Under the pieces are notes generated by a model. It did no database searches. It saw nothing but the letters and a program-made list of their open reading frames with translations, and had not been told where the DNA came from. Below, one piece after another: positions 5,013 through 13,114 of a stretch of DNA of 16,797 nt (positions are counted from its first letter, which is position 1; each line of letters opens with the position of its first letter). The position numbers and the translations under genes were made by a program. Source of the DNA: Bacteroidia bacterium (GTDB taxonomy: Bacteria > Bacteroidota > Bacteroidia > Cytophagales > Cyclobacteriaceae); the NCBI GenBank assembly GCA_025356795.1, contig JANXRR010000195.1:1-16797 (forward strand), read 5' to 3'.

Positions 5013-5966
5013 ATGAGTGTACAAACACGTTTTCTAGCCTCTTGTGCTAATGATTCAACGGTAGGAACTGTAGATTGGACTATTTCGGGCCAAGCTGCTA
5101 CAATCCACCGTTCTACTGGAACTGGTGTAGATAATTCTATTAAGATTGTCAAAGCTGGAATAATTGTCGGTGATGAAAAGTCTCTCACGGCATCTTGGCC
5201 TACAACACCAACTAATGTTGGGTTTGGAGCATCAAATTATCTTTGGAATCAAACCTGGACGGTAGCCCAAATTAATACATCTGGTTTCGGTGTGGCAATT
5301 TCAGCCACCATCGGTGCCATTACAACTCATTATGCCAAATATACGGCTGGGGCTAATCCGTTTTCACTCCCTGCTGGCACAATAAATGGTATTGTAGCAA
5401 CTTTTAATGAATATAGTAATAATTCACAATCATTTGTAGCTGGTACTTTGGTGCAAACTCCAACTGGCACCGTGCCAATTGAATCTCTTAATTCTGGAGA
5501 TAATATAATCTCACATGATACAAATGGAGTAAATTCCATTGATGAAATCATTACAACTCATTCGAGTGAGAGAAATAACTTAATGAGTATTACAACTCCT
5601 AATCGTTCTATTATTTGCACTACAACTCATGCCTTTTTGACTGAATATGGCTATCAAGAAGCCTGGAGCATTAAAACTGGAACAAAAGTATTCGTTTATG
5701 ACCTTTCGGGCCAAATACTTGAAGAAGTAAGTGCTATTGAATTAATTGAAAGAAATGAAATGGTTTATACTTTGAGTGTGAAAAATAATCACACATTTTA
5801 TGCAGGTGGGTTTGCCGTTCATAATATGCCAGCAGGATTGGGCACAGATACAACTATCAACTACGTGAAAGTTGATGTTTTTTATACGGAAGATACTCCA
5901 ACTACTCCTCCTGCAAATACACGACCTTATTCCCTATTTTTGAAGGAATTCATGGAGAGAAAATAA
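5013..5966 (+). CDS. beta-rich structural protein interrupted by an intein-like Hint domain
   Basis: The 317-aa protein has a Hint domain at residues 140-271. Block A is SFVAGTLVQTPTGTVPIESL (140-159) with GD at 162-163. Block B is ITTPNRSIICTTTHAFL with TxxH His206. The C-terminal block is VYTLSVKNNHTFYAGGFAVHN, ending in H270-N271. Position 1 is Ser140 rather than Cys, and the next residue is Met272 rather than Cys/Ser/Thr. At 132 aa it has no endonuclease insert, like mini-inteins and bacterial intein-like domains. The flanks (1-139 and 272-317) are Ser/Thr/Asn-rich beta-strand sequence, including LWNQTWTVAQINTSGFGVAISA and TINYVKVDVFYTE, a pattern of phage beta-sandwich surface or neck domains. 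Splicing is unlikely without a +1 nucleophile, while cleavage at either junction is plausible. The stop directly abuts the TerS ATG. Confidence 0.8.
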   Translation: MSVQTRFLASCANDSTVGTVDWTISGQAATIHRSTGTGVDNSIKIVKAGIIVGDEKSLTASWPTTPTNVGFGASNYLWNQTWTVAQINTSGFGVAISATIGAITTHYAKYTAGANPFSLPAGTINGIVATFNEYSNNSQSFVAGTLVQTPTGTVPIESLNSGDNIISHDTNGVNSIDEIITTHSSERNNLMSITTPNRSIICTTTHAFLTEYGYQEAWSIKTGTKVFVYDLSGQILEEVSAIELIERNEMVYTLSVKNNHTFYAGGFAVHNMPAGLGTDTTINYVKVDVFYTEDTPTTPPANTRPYSLFLKEFMERK

Positions 5967-6353
5967 ATGGCTAAAGCTGCTAAAACTCCTCGTTTGATTC
6001 ATTCACCTGATACTAAAGCTGAAGTTATTGATAAACTTTGTGCTGGCTCAACCTGCGCTGAATTGAGTAGAACTTACAATATTCCAATTGCAACTATATA
6101 TGATTGGTTCGATTCTCTATCTGATGCAAATAAAAAAGCCATTAAAAGACAGGAAAATCGTGAATTAAGAGATTTGGTCAAGAAATTGATTCAATCACAG
6201 CTTAATAACATAATTTCAATCAATGATTTCACATCACAGAATGAACAGTGGAAGCAAAAGCAGAATGCTGAAGGTCTTGCAAAACTTAAAGAATCATCCG
6301 CTCAATCAGCCATTGAACTAATTGAGGTCATGTTTGCTACTGATGAAGATTAA
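5967..6353 (+). CDS. terS: terminase small subunit (TerS)
   Basis: A 128-aa protein lying directly before the large terminase. Residues 13-50 form a helix-turn-helix (TKAEVIDKLCAGSTCAELSRTYNIPIATIYDWFDSL), which would recognise the packaging site. Residues 52-95 are a charged helical stretch suited to oligomerisation, and the acidic C-terminus (MFATDED) would contact TerL. Length and composition are normal for the family. GGAGAG about eight bases upstream, inside the end of the Hint gene, supports the ATG, which follows the previous stop with no gap. Assignment rests on the DNA-binding fold together with gene order. Confidence 0.8.
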   Translation: MAKAAKTPRLIHSPDTKAEVIDKLCAGSTCAELSRTYNIPIATIYDWFDSLSDANKKAIKRQENRELRDLVKKLIQSQLNNIISINDFTSQNEQWKQKQNAEGLAKLKESSAQSAIELIEVMFATDED

Positions 6354-7791
6354 AGAAAGAAAATCATGGGCTACTCTTCTTAAAACTGACAAATATTCAG
6401 ATTGTTTAGTTAAAAATAAAACCTTTTTAGAGTGGCTCGAAGCAAGAAGCCCCGAGTACAACTGGAGATATCCTCATATTCAAGAAATCATTAAAAATCT
6501 TGAACAGCATGAACAAGGCCTGATTAAGAATTTAATGGTTCTTTGTCCACCTCAGCATGGAAAATCTGAGTTATTGCTTAGATATTTAATTTGGAGACTT
6601 GAGAGAAATCCAAAACTTCGTGCAATTCTTGCTTCTTACAACTTACGATACGCTTCTACTTTAGCCCGCAAAGCTCGAAGAATAGCTATTCATGGTGGTG
6701 CCCTTCAATTTAGGCATGATGCCAAACAAATGACTCAATGGGAGCTTGAAACTGGTGGCTCGTTATTAGCCGTAGGTGTTCAAAGTGGGGTAACAGGGAA
6801 TCCAGCAGACATAGTTCTATTAGATGACTTAATCAAAGGTAGAGAAGATGCAAATTCACCTGTTGCACAGGAAGCATTATGGAATTGGTTTGTTGATGAA
6901 CTTTCGACTCGTCTTTCTAAAGACGGCCAGAAGCTTTTAGTTATGACCCCGTGGAGCGAATCCGATATTCGTGGAAAGATTTTAGATTCTGAAGATGGAA
7001 AGAATTGGACTGTAGTCAAAATGCCAGCCCTTAGTTTAGGTGAAGATGAAGATTTATTACATCGTCCTGAAGGTGAGCCGCTTTGCCCAGAATTAAAACC
7101 AAAAGATTGGCTCGAAGATCAAAGGGCAATGAATCCTCACACTTTTGAATCACTCTTTCAATGTAATCCCAGACCACGAGAAGGTGCTTTGTTCCGAAAT
7201 GAATGGTTTCACTATGTTGCAGAACATGAGATTCCGCAAGGACTTAAATGGGTTAGAACATGGGATTTAGCTGTAAGCATTAAAACTCAAGCTGATTTTT
7301 CGGCATGTGCTCTCATCGCTCTTGCCTGGGATAATACGATTTACATCAAAGATGTTAAGAAATTCAAATTGACCTGGCCTGAGCTAGCTAAAGTCATTTG
7401 TAATTATATGGATGAAGATGGTATCGAAGTTGCCGTAGGTGTTGAAGAATTTGCAACACAACTTGGCCTTGTTCAAGATTTGTTTACGAAAGCATCTTCA
7501 CTTAGAGTTCCACTTATTCCATTGTCTCCCAAAGGTGATAAACTTGAAAAAGCAAGTGTTTGGGCCTCAAGGATGGAGTTTGGTAAAGTTAAACTCGTAA
7601 GAAACTCATGGAATACAGATTTTATTTCAGAATGTTTAGCATTTCCACAAGGTAAACACGATGACCAAATAGACGCTGTCTCACTTGGTATCAGTTTACT
7701 TATTAAGATTAAAGGGGGTGCAAAGAAAGTGGAATTGCCTCAAAATCCTAATATGCCCACCCAAAAACCAAAACTCAGTCATAGATATTAA
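6343..7791 (+). CDS. terL: terminase large subunit (TerL)
   Basis: The 482-aa packaging motor has both catalytic halves. The N-terminal ATPase carries Walker A CPPQHGKS (68-75), Walker B IVLLDD (157-162) and a coupling motif LLVMTPW (198-204). The C-terminal RNase H-like nuclease has RTWDLA (D308), VGVEEFA (E368/E369) and HDDQIDA (D440/D441/D444). It cuts concatemeric DNA and drives it through the portal. Length is normal. I placed the start at the ATG 6343, overlapping TerS by 11 bases. The upstream in-frame TTG (6322) adds only seven residues and lacks a ribosome site. Translation is probably coupled to TerS. Confidence 0.96.
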   Translation: MKIKERKSWATLLKTDKYSDCLVKNKTFLEWLEARSPEYNWRYPHIQEIIKNLEQHEQGLIKNLMVLCPPQHGKSELLLRYLIWRLERNPKLRAILASYNLRYASTLARKARRIAIHGGALQFRHDAKQMTQWELETGGSLLAVGVQSGVTGNPADIVLLDDLIKGREDANSPVAQEALWNWFVDELSTRLSKDGQKLLVMTPWSESDIRGKILDSEDGKNWTVVKMPALSLGEDEDLLHRPEGEPLCPELKPKDWLEDQRAMNPHTFESLFQCNPRPREGALFRNEWFHYVAEHEIPQGLKWVRTWDLAVSIKTQADFSACALIALAWDNTIYIKDVKKFKLTWPELAKVICNYMDEDGIEVAVGVEEFATQLGLVQDLFTKASSLRVPLIPLSPKGDKLEKASVWASRMEFGKVKLVRNSWNTDFISECLAFPQGKHDDQIDAVSLGISLLIKIKGGAKKVELPQNPNMPTQKPKLSHRY

Positions 7792-7798
7792 ATAAGGT

Positions 7799-7826
7799 AG
7801 GTAAAAATGGCTTGTTTTTTGAATGT
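7799..7826 (+). promoter_or_regulatory. AGGT/GAAT-class promoter, leaderless type
   Basis: AGGTAAA (7799-7805), exactly 15 bases, GAATGT beginning at 7821, which is exactly 12 bases before the ATG at 7833. No Shine-Dalgarno sequence is present. The promoter motif itself argues for 7833, rather than the upstream TTG at 7812, as the start. Confidence 0.65.
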
Positions 7827-7832
7827 AATAGT

Positions 7833-8471
7833 ATGAGAAAGAATACTGTCAAAGAAAAAGAAGTCGTTGAAGTTAATGAATTCGTTATTCCACTCCTTGC
7901 AAAGATTATGGTACTGAACCAATGGATGGTTCATAATAAGAAAGTTCCACCTCAGCCCTGGATGTATGATCAAAAGATTGGTAAAGATCAATGGCATTGT
8001 GATATTCTTCCACTATCTCCACAATATCCAAATCGTGGTATTAGACTTCAGGCAACTCCTAATTACATTGATATGTCATTTATGAGGGATGAACTTGGTA
8101 GAATCCATGACAATTATGCTCAGATTGACTCTCAGGTTTTTAATCTTAGTGAAAGATTAACTAGAGCTAAGAATTTAGCCCGAGATTATATTATTGCTGG
8201 AGAAAACAATCAGATTTCTAAGACAGAAGCTGTCGTGTTAAGTGAAAAGACTAATGAAGAGGTTAAGATGCTCACAAAATTGCATAGAGAAAAGAATTCT
8301 ATTCTTAATGAGTTTGATGAAAGAATTGAAACTCTAAAGGCAAAAATCAAAGCGATTGAGACTGGTGTATTAGAGTGGCACTTTAGCCTTGATTTCTCTA
8401 ATATTAATTTGGTCTTTGAATTACTTGAGGAAACTGAGGAAGACATGGGAGATTGGAATGAAAAAGTTTAA
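7833..8471 (+). CDS. 212-aa hypothetical coiled-coil protein
   Basis: I do not recognise this protein. The N-terminal third (1-75) is mixed and rich in Trp/Pro (QWMVHNKKVPPQPWMYD), with a possible small beta domain (WHCDILPLSPQYPNRGIRLQATP). Residues about 80-180 are a long charged helix with heptad character, and the C-terminus is acidic. There are no membrane segments. It lies between TerL and a zinc-ribbon gene, where phages often carry small head-assembly or accessory genes. The ATG at 7833 is chosen because it falls 12 bases after the start of a sigma-type -10 element. An in-frame TTG at 7812 lies within that promoter spacer and is rejected. Confidence 0.65.
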   Translation: MRKNTVKEKEVVEVNEFVIPLLAKIMVLNQWMVHNKKVPPQPWMYDQKIGKDQWHCDILPLSPQYPNRGIRLQATPNYIDMSFMRDELGRIHDNYAQIDSQVFNLSERLTRAKNLARDYIIAGENNQISKTEAVVLSEKTNEEVKMLTKLHREKNSILNEFDERIETLKAKIKAIETGVLEWHFSLDFSNINLVFELLEETEEDMGDWNEKV

Positions 8472-8793
8472 TTTCGATCAGTCATTATCAGCAGAAATGT
8501 TTACTGCTGATGAAAAGATGAAAGCTGATTGGGAATCATATGTAGCAAATATAATCAACACTGGTGGCGACAATCCTATGTTTACTTATGATTTAGAAAC
8601 AAGAACAATCTGGGCACTACAAGGCAATGAAGATGGAACTAATGAGTATTTTGCACTTAATGGATTCCATTCTTTGGATGAATGGTTAGGCTTTCGTATA
8701 GTGACTATTAAGAACATTGCATTTAATAATGCCTTGCATCTTGAGGAAGTGGTTGAATCAGAACTTAGAAATGATCCAACGAGGAAGAAATAA
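8458..8793 (+). CDS. 111-aa hypothetical protein
   Basis: A small soluble acidic protein with no recognised family. A helical N-terminus (SAEMFTADEKMKADWESYVANII) precedes a beta-like middle (FTYDLETRTIWAL) and a helical tail. The start is the ATG at 8458, supported by GGGAG seven bases upstream. The open frame continues further upstream without a ribosome site and is not used. It overlaps the end of the preceding gene by 14 bases, and its TAA overlaps the next ATG by one base, so the three genes 7833-9083 form a tightly coupled unit from one promoter. Confidence 0.65.
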   Translation: MKKFNFDQSLSAEMFTADEKMKADWESYVANIINTGGDNPMFTYDLETRTIWALQGNEDGTNEYFALNGFHSLDEWLGFRIVTIKNIAFNNALHLEEVVESELRNDPTRKK

Positions 8794-9083
8794 TGCCGAT
8801 TCATAACTATCTTTGCCCACAATGTTCTGATTTGTTTGAAGTCATTACTGGCACTATAGAAACTAGTAAAAATTGCCCACAATGTGATATTAAGGGATCA
8901 CGTCAATTTTCATCTACTTTAGCAGATGGAATCTATACACAATCTTTAGATGAAGAAACTACAAAGATGCTCATTGAAAATAAGCAGTGTATTGAAGAAG
9001 ATATTAAAGCTGGAAAAGTTGGCTCCCTAAAAGAAAGAGGCCCACGAGCCTTCAGACCAGAAGTGGAAAAGAAGTTCTATTAG
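8793..9083 (+). CDS. FmdB-like zinc-ribbon protein
   Basis: A 96-aa protein opening with MPIHNYLCPQCSDLFEV and followed by NCPQC. The Cys pairs C8/C11 and C28/C31 form the single zinc ribbon typical of the FmdB family of small putative regulatory proteins (consensus MPxYxYxCxxCGxxFE...CPxC). The rest is charged and helical, with a basic tail. Phages commonly carry one such protein near the head genes; its role there is not established. GAGGAAG before the ATG is a good ribosome site, and the start overlaps the previous stop as TAATG. Confidence 0.75.
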   Translation: MPIHNYLCPQCSDLFEVITGTIETSKNCPQCDIKGSRQFSSTLADGIYTQSLDEETTKMLIENKQCIEEDIKAGKVGSLKERGPRAFRPEVEKKFY

Positions 9084-9221
9084 ACAAGGTTTTCCGCATA
9101 TTGACCTGTGGGATTCAAAGAATAAATTGTGAAAGATTATATATGTGTATTTCATTTTGTTTATTTCATATGCAATCGTAAGATTTATTTGGTTAAGATA
9201 TAAAAATCATTAACCATTTGT

Positions 9222-9249
9222 AGGTTTATTTGTTTTTTGCACAGAAATA
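9222..9249 (+). promoter_or_regulatory. AGGT/GAAAT-class promoter with a normal leader
   Basis: AGGTTTA (9222-9228), exactly 15 bases, GAAATA (9244-9249). Transcription would start near 9256, leaving a leader of about 59 bases that ends in the strong GAGGAG ribosome site of the 9315 gene. It shows that the same promoter class also serves leadered transcripts. The remaining part of the 231-base gap (9084-9221) is AT-rich and holds no gene that I can support. Confidence 0.6.
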
Positions 9250-9314
9250 TACAAATGTAAACCAAAGATTAAATGAGGAATTTGATCTATAAACTTTACG
9301 AGGAGTAAACCATT

Positions 9315-10106
9315 ATGGCACAAAAATACAAATTCTATGTCCCTACAGATCCAGGCTTTGCTGGAAATCGTCCTATTGCATCTTATATAAACCCTCTCAA
9401 TGACGGCTGGGGTGCAGGTATGGCTCACGACCTAGGTGGTCGTCTGGTTCAGTTAACATTCCGTCCTATTGCACCTTTTGAGCAGTATTCGTCTGCTTAT
9501 TACACTGCTACCAACTCTGGTACTGGAGCAAGCATTGCTCATGGAGCAACTGGACTTGTCTTTACCACCCCAAGTGATGGCACATTCAATCTTAACCTTC
9601 AATCTCTTCCAACTTTCACTCCTGCTCTTGGCACACCAGCTTGTTTCGGCATGGGTATCGAAGTTGCCGTGAGTGATATTGCTGGTGTCGGATTTAGCTT
9701 CGGTTTTGGTAATGCTCAGGCTTTGCCTTCAACAACCGAATACACCGACTTTCTTGGTTTTAGAAAGACAGTAGCTGCTGCAACTGTAACTGGTAAGGCC
9801 CGTGGAGATTCTGGCACAATTGCAACAAGTGCAACTCTTAGCACACTTGTTAATGCTGCATTTGTCAAACTCTCTATGGTTTGTGGTTATGACGCGACAG
9901 GAAATGCTTATGGAGCTTTCACAAATGATGATGGCACAACTGTCAATCAGACTGATTTCACCGCTGCGCAGCTTGCACAGGTAACGAGGATTCTTACGAC
10001 TCCTCCAACCATGTATGCTAACTTGGCCGCTGTTGGTTTGACTTCAACCAACCCAACTGTTACAATTAAGAATCATTATGCCTTCATTGACACTCGAACT
10101 TTCTAA
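9315..10106 (+). CDS. probable virion structural protein (263 aa)
   Basis: A Gly/Ala/Thr/Ser-rich, Cys-poor beta-type protein with few charges (for example GMGIEVAVSDIAGVGFSFGFGNAQ and TATNSGTGASIAHGATGLVFTT). Such composition is usual for capsid decoration, tail-tube or fibre proteins. The start is supported by GAGGAGTAAACCATT before the ATG. It is a single-gene transcription unit, with its own promoter and 5' leader upstream and a strong terminator at 10130-10155. Codons ending in C appear more often than in its neighbours. All of this suggests a highly expressed protein. Its place between the terminase block and the portal fits a head-associated protein, but no specific family was recognised. 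Confidence 0.6.
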   Translation: MAQKYKFYVPTDPGFAGNRPIASYINPLNDGWGAGMAHDLGGRLVQLTFRPIAPFEQYSSAYYTATNSGTGASIAHGATGLVFTTPSDGTFNLNLQSLPTFTPALGTPACFGMGIEVAVSDIAGVGFSFGFGNAQALPSTTEYTDFLGFRKTVAAATVTGKARGDSGTIATSATLSTLVNAAFVKLSMVCGYDATGNAYGAFTNDDGTTVNQTDFTAAQLAQVTRILTTPPTMYANLAAVGLTSTNPTVTIKNHYAFIDTRTF

Positions 10107-10129
10107 GTTCGACAAATGAGAGTAGGAAA

Positions 10130-10162
10130 GGGCCGAAGTTGTTTGACTTCGGCCCATATTAT
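10130..10162 (+). terminator. intrinsic terminator after the 9315 structural gene
   Basis: GGGCCGAAGT (10130-10139), loop TGTTTG and ACTTCGGCCC (10146-10155) form a perfect ten-base-pair stem, followed by ATATTATTT. The tail is T-rich but not a pure U-run. It separates the structural gene from the portal promoter, which begins 17 bases further on. Confidence 0.75.
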
Positions 10163-10171
10163 TTGCAAACT

Positions 10172-10199
10172 AGGATTTTTCCTAAGAACAAAAGAATTA
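10172..10199 (+). promoter_or_regulatory. AGGA/GAAT-class promoter of the portal gene, leaderless type
   Basis: AGGATTT (10172-10178), exactly 15 bases, GAATTA (10194-10199), then the ATG at 10207, 13 bases after the start of the second element. There is no Shine-Dalgarno sequence. It is one of the two best matches to the AGGA/GAAT pattern in the window and sits directly after a terminator, so the portal needs it. Confidence 0.7.
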
Positions 10200-10206
10200 T
10201 TGTAGT

Positions 10207-11937
10207 ATGGCTAAAGTTTCAAAACTCACCACACAAGAAAATATCACTAAAAGACTTATTGAGGGATTTGATCGCCAAGATTGTAATTCAATTTATCGTC
10301 AAATGCAATATGTATTTGGTGAGGGAAATGGAGACTTCCTAAGTGCAGCAACAGGTGATAACGCTGGCACGTCATATCCAGATTTTCCAGATAGAACAAT
10401 TGCTCTAAGAGAAATTGGTAAATCAAATAGAATCCTCAATGTATCTAAGATTGAATTAGGCCGCGTAGCAGGCAGTGATATTTCCCCGTCTTTCCCTGAT
10501 GTAGATGAAATTACTTCTGAAATAAGGAAGCAGTTCTTTAGAAAGAGAGCTACAGATGGTGAGTGGCAAGAAAGCATTGCATCAGCTATTTATGATGGAT
10601 TGCAGTTTGGCATGGGCTTTATAAAGGTTGGTTATGCCACTAATCCTGATACTGGAAAACAAAAAGTACATGTAATTCATTCACCAAGACTTCACACACT
10701 TTGGGATCGTCATGCAAGGCAGCCATCCGAAATGAGATGGATTTGTTTTGTTAATTATTTATCACCCGAAGTTGCCACCGATCTTTACGGTGAGGAAGTT
10801 GTGCAAAAATACACACGAAGTCTTTATTCAGTCAGTGAAGGCAATCATATAGATGTAGTTCGGATTTTTGAATACTATGATCTTGGTTATGATTCAAAAT
10901 CTGATCCAACTTGTGCCATTATTCCTGGTGAATTAACAGAAGAAGCCATTAGCATTGAACGAAGTGATTATAACATTTTGCCAATAGCCTATATCATGAA
11001 TACTTTACTTCCTGGCATGAAAAGGCCCGTTGGTAATATCTTCCTGTCGCAACCAATCAATGAAGAACTTGATGAAATGGAAAGAATGCTTCGACAAGAA
11101 GTACAAAATTCTGCCACAATTACTGTGTATGATACTACTCAACTTAATGAGCAGGATGTACAGAATGCTGAAAATGGTACTGGGTCAGGCCATATTAAAA
11201 TGGAAACTCCAGTTGCTGGTCAACCTCCAATTACTCGTATTCCACCTGCTCCCATAGATCAAACTAGAATGGTTTATTTGCAAAGATTAGATCGCGCTTT
11301 TAATGAAGCGTCGTCTACAACCGATCTTGATCGTGGAAATCAGCTATCTCAATCCAAGACTTTAGGCGAAGCAGAAATGCTCGTTAATCGTTCTTCTTCT
11401 GGTGGAAGTTGGAATGTAAGACAAACTCTTCTTTTCTATCGAAGACTCGTTAAAGCTGTCCTTATTTGTGCCCAAGATGGTGATACCGATAAAACTCGAC
11501 TTGATATGAGTGGCATCGGTGATGATGCACCTTATATTGTCAATAATGGGAAAAATTCATCCATTTCTAAGTGGCTTGAGGAACCTAGTGATATCATAAT
11601 TGGGGAAGATTCGATCACTTCCACTGCCACAAAACAACAGCAAGCACAAGACCTTTCTAAGTATCTTTCAATGATTCCATTACTTCAAACTGGTCAACTA
11701 GACCCACAATGGTTAATCAAGAAAATTGTGGTTGCAAGTGGTACAAGAAATGTTAATGAGGCAATTATTCATCAGTCTCAAGTTCAAGCCCCACAGCAAG
11801 CCCAACAGCAAGCCCCACAGATGCCTCCACAGGGCAATCCTGAAGGAATTCCAGGTGGGATAGCACCAGTTGCCCCACCACAAGCTAGTGCAGTATTTCC
11901 AACCACTGCTCAGGGTAAGACGATAGAGGGAATGTAA
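10207..11937 (+). CDS. portal protein (head-tail connector)
   Basis: A 576-aa protein that would form the dodecameric ring through which TerL pumps DNA. It shows the portal layout: an N-terminal alpha/beta part with a SAIYDGLQFGMGFIKVGY segment, then HSPRLHTLWDRHARQPSEMRWICFVNYLS, the kind of 'hspxxxxxDpxA' block common in podovirus/siphovirus-type portals. A long helical middle (PINEELDEMERMLRQEV, residues about 282-300) and a wing or stem region follow. From residue 523 to the end it is a low-complexity Gln/Pro/Ala tail (APQQAQQQAPQMPPQ), a disordered end often seen in portals. Gene order (before scaffold and capsid) supports the call. Translation appears leaderless. Confidence 0.85.
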   Translation: MAKVSKLTTQENITKRLIEGFDRQDCNSIYRQMQYVFGEGNGDFLSAATGDNAGTSYPDFPDRTIALREIGKSNRILNVSKIELGRVAGSDISPSFPDVDEITSEIRKQFFRKRATDGEWQESIASAIYDGLQFGMGFIKVGYATNPDTGKQKVHVIHSPRLHTLWDRHARQPSEMRWICFVNYLSPEVATDLYGEEVVQKYTRSLYSVSEGNHIDVVRIFEYYDLGYDSKSDPTCAIIPGELTEEAISIERSDYNILPIAYIMNTLLPGMKRPVGNIFLSQPINEELDEMERMLRQEVQNSATITVYDTTQLNEQDVQNAENGTGSGHIKMETPVAGQPPITRIPPAPIDQTRMVYLQRLDRAFNEASSTTDLDRGNQLSQSKTLGEAEMLVNRSSSGGSWNVRQTLLFYRRLVKAVLICAQDGDTDKTRLDMSGIGDDAPYIVNNGKNSSISKWLEEPSDIIIGEDSITSTATKQQQAQDLSKYLSMIPLLQTGQLDPQWLIKKIVVASGTRNVNEAIIHQSQVQAPQQAQQQAPQMPPQGNPEGIPGGIAPVAPPQASAVFPTTAQGKTIEGM

Positions 11938-11974
11938 TTTTTGCTTGATCCAAACTATATTCCTCCAACCAAGT

Positions 11975-12002
11975 AGGTAAAAGTCCAATGTGTATTTAAA
12001 GA
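11975..12002 (+). promoter_or_regulatory. AGGT/TAAA-class promoter of the scaffold gene, leaderless type
   Basis: AGGTAAA (11975-11981), exactly 15 bases, TAAAGA beginning at 11997, exactly 12 bases before the ATG at 12009. The first element and its flank (GTAGGTAAAA) are identical to those of the 7799 promoter. No Shine-Dalgarno sequence is present. Confidence 0.55.
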
Positions 12003-12008
12003 ATAAGT

Positions 12009-13079
12009 ATGGCAGACAATACACAACGTCCCGAAACCGAATCTACACAAGATTACATTCCAACAAAACCATTTACGGCTCAAGATGCTTATGAGGCACT
12101 TATCAAAGAATCAGAAAAGGATGATTCTAAGCCAGAACTATTAGAAATTGAATCTGAGGCTAAAGAAAAACCTGAAGATGAAATTCTTGTTTCTAATGAG
12201 CCAGAAAATGCTAATGATTTACTTGAGGGTGAATCTCCTAAACCAAACGATGATTTAGAAATCGAAGATAAAACGCTTCGTGAACTCCTTGATGACGAAA
12301 CTGTTCCCGATAACATTAGAAAACGGGCACGAGAGATGGAGAAAGGTGTTAAAAAAGTTCTTAATGAGTTAAAAGCTGAGAAGGAAGAGGCAAAAGCCGT
12401 CAAAGAACATTATAAAGGCTGGGAAGGTGCTCTTGCAAATCCAGAATATGCTCCACATGCTATCAAGCAGTTAGTAGAAGCCACGGCACAAGCTACAAAT
12501 TTAAGTGTCAATCAACTTGTAGCACTTCTTGGTGTTTCACATTCCCAAACATTGAGTGAAGTTGAACAAATCCCTGTAGTAAGTAATGATTTTGATAACT
12601 ATAGAGATTATGGTTTTGAATCAAAGATTGAAATGAAACTAGCTGCTGAACTTCAAGCAGTTAAACAGCAAAATGTTGAAGTTGCTAAGTTTGTTCAACA
12701 GCAAAAGGCTATGGCTATGGCTCTAGAACAACAGAAGCAAACATCTACATGGATAAATAACAATTCTGAAAAGATTATTGATAAGATTGATCGTGATTTT
12801 GACGGCCTAAAACTTGATAAATCTCAGATTGTGGAAGCTCTTAATGGGGAGCAACCAAAGACTATGGATGAAGTAGTTAAGATTGTAAAAAAACATCATG
12901 TAGATTTGTTTATTGAACATGCAGCCAAGTCATCTATTCCTAAAGCTCCAAAGAAAGAAATTCTCACTGGTAATAAACCAGCAGGAAAAGCAATTGGAAG
13001 TGGCCCCAAATTCTCTGGAATTGATAAATCCACCCAAGATGCTTACGATTTTGTTTGTTCACAATATTCAAAAGACTAA
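12009..13079 (+). CDS. capsid scaffolding protein
   Basis: A 356-aa protein with the usual scaffold character. It has a disordered, very acidic N-terminus (residues 1-100, many Glu/Asp/Pro). A charged coiled coil (about 103-136) and a second Gln-rich helix (about 205-245, KLAAELQAVKQQNVEVAKFVQQQ) follow, and a basic segment comes near the end (IPKAPKKEILTGNKPAGKAIG) that would bind the inner capsid surface. It has few aromatic residues and almost no Cys. It would guide capsid assembly and then leave. Its position between portal and major capsid protein is the standard one. The capsid gene is now separated from it by a homing endonuclease. Confidence 0.8.
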   Translation: MADNTQRPETESTQDYIPTKPFTAQDAYEALIKESEKDDSKPELLEIESEAKEKPEDEILVSNEPENANDLLEGESPKPNDDLEIEDKTLRELLDDETVPDNIRKRAREMEKGVKKVLNELKAEKEEAKAVKEHYKGWEGALANPEYAPHAIKQLVEATAQATNLSVNQLVALLGVSHSQTLSEVEQIPVVSNDFDNYRDYGFESKIEMKLAAELQAVKQQNVEVAKFVQQQKAMAMALEQQKQTSTWINNNSEKIIDKIDRDFDGLKLDKSQIVEALNGEQPKTMDEVVKIVKKHHVDLFIEHAAKSSIPKAPKKEILTGNKPAGKAIGSGPKFSGIDKSTQDAYDFVCSQYSKD

Positions 13080-13080
13080 T

Positions 13081-13108
13081 AGGAATCTTAACTAGTTATT
13101 TATAATGT
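13081..13108 (+). promoter_or_regulatory. AGGA/TAAT-class promoter of the first GIY-YIG gene, leaderless type
   Basis: AGGAATC (13081-13087), exactly 15 bases, TAATGT beginning at 13103, exactly 12 bases before the ATG at 13115. It begins one base after the scaffold stop codon. The -10 overlaps a TATAAT (13101-13106), so host polymerase might also read it. Confidence 0.6.
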
Positions 13109-13114
13109 ATTAAT

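Noticed and set aside
7812..7832. TTG start at 7812 for the 212-aa gene
   Set aside because: It lies within the spacer of the predicted promoter, has no ribosome site, and the ATG at 7833 fits the 12-base spacing.
11763..11850. Repeated caagcccc/cagcaagc units at the end of the portal gene
   Set aside because: They only encode a low-complexity Gln/Ala/Pro tail and are too irregular to be a CRISPR array or functional DNA repeat.
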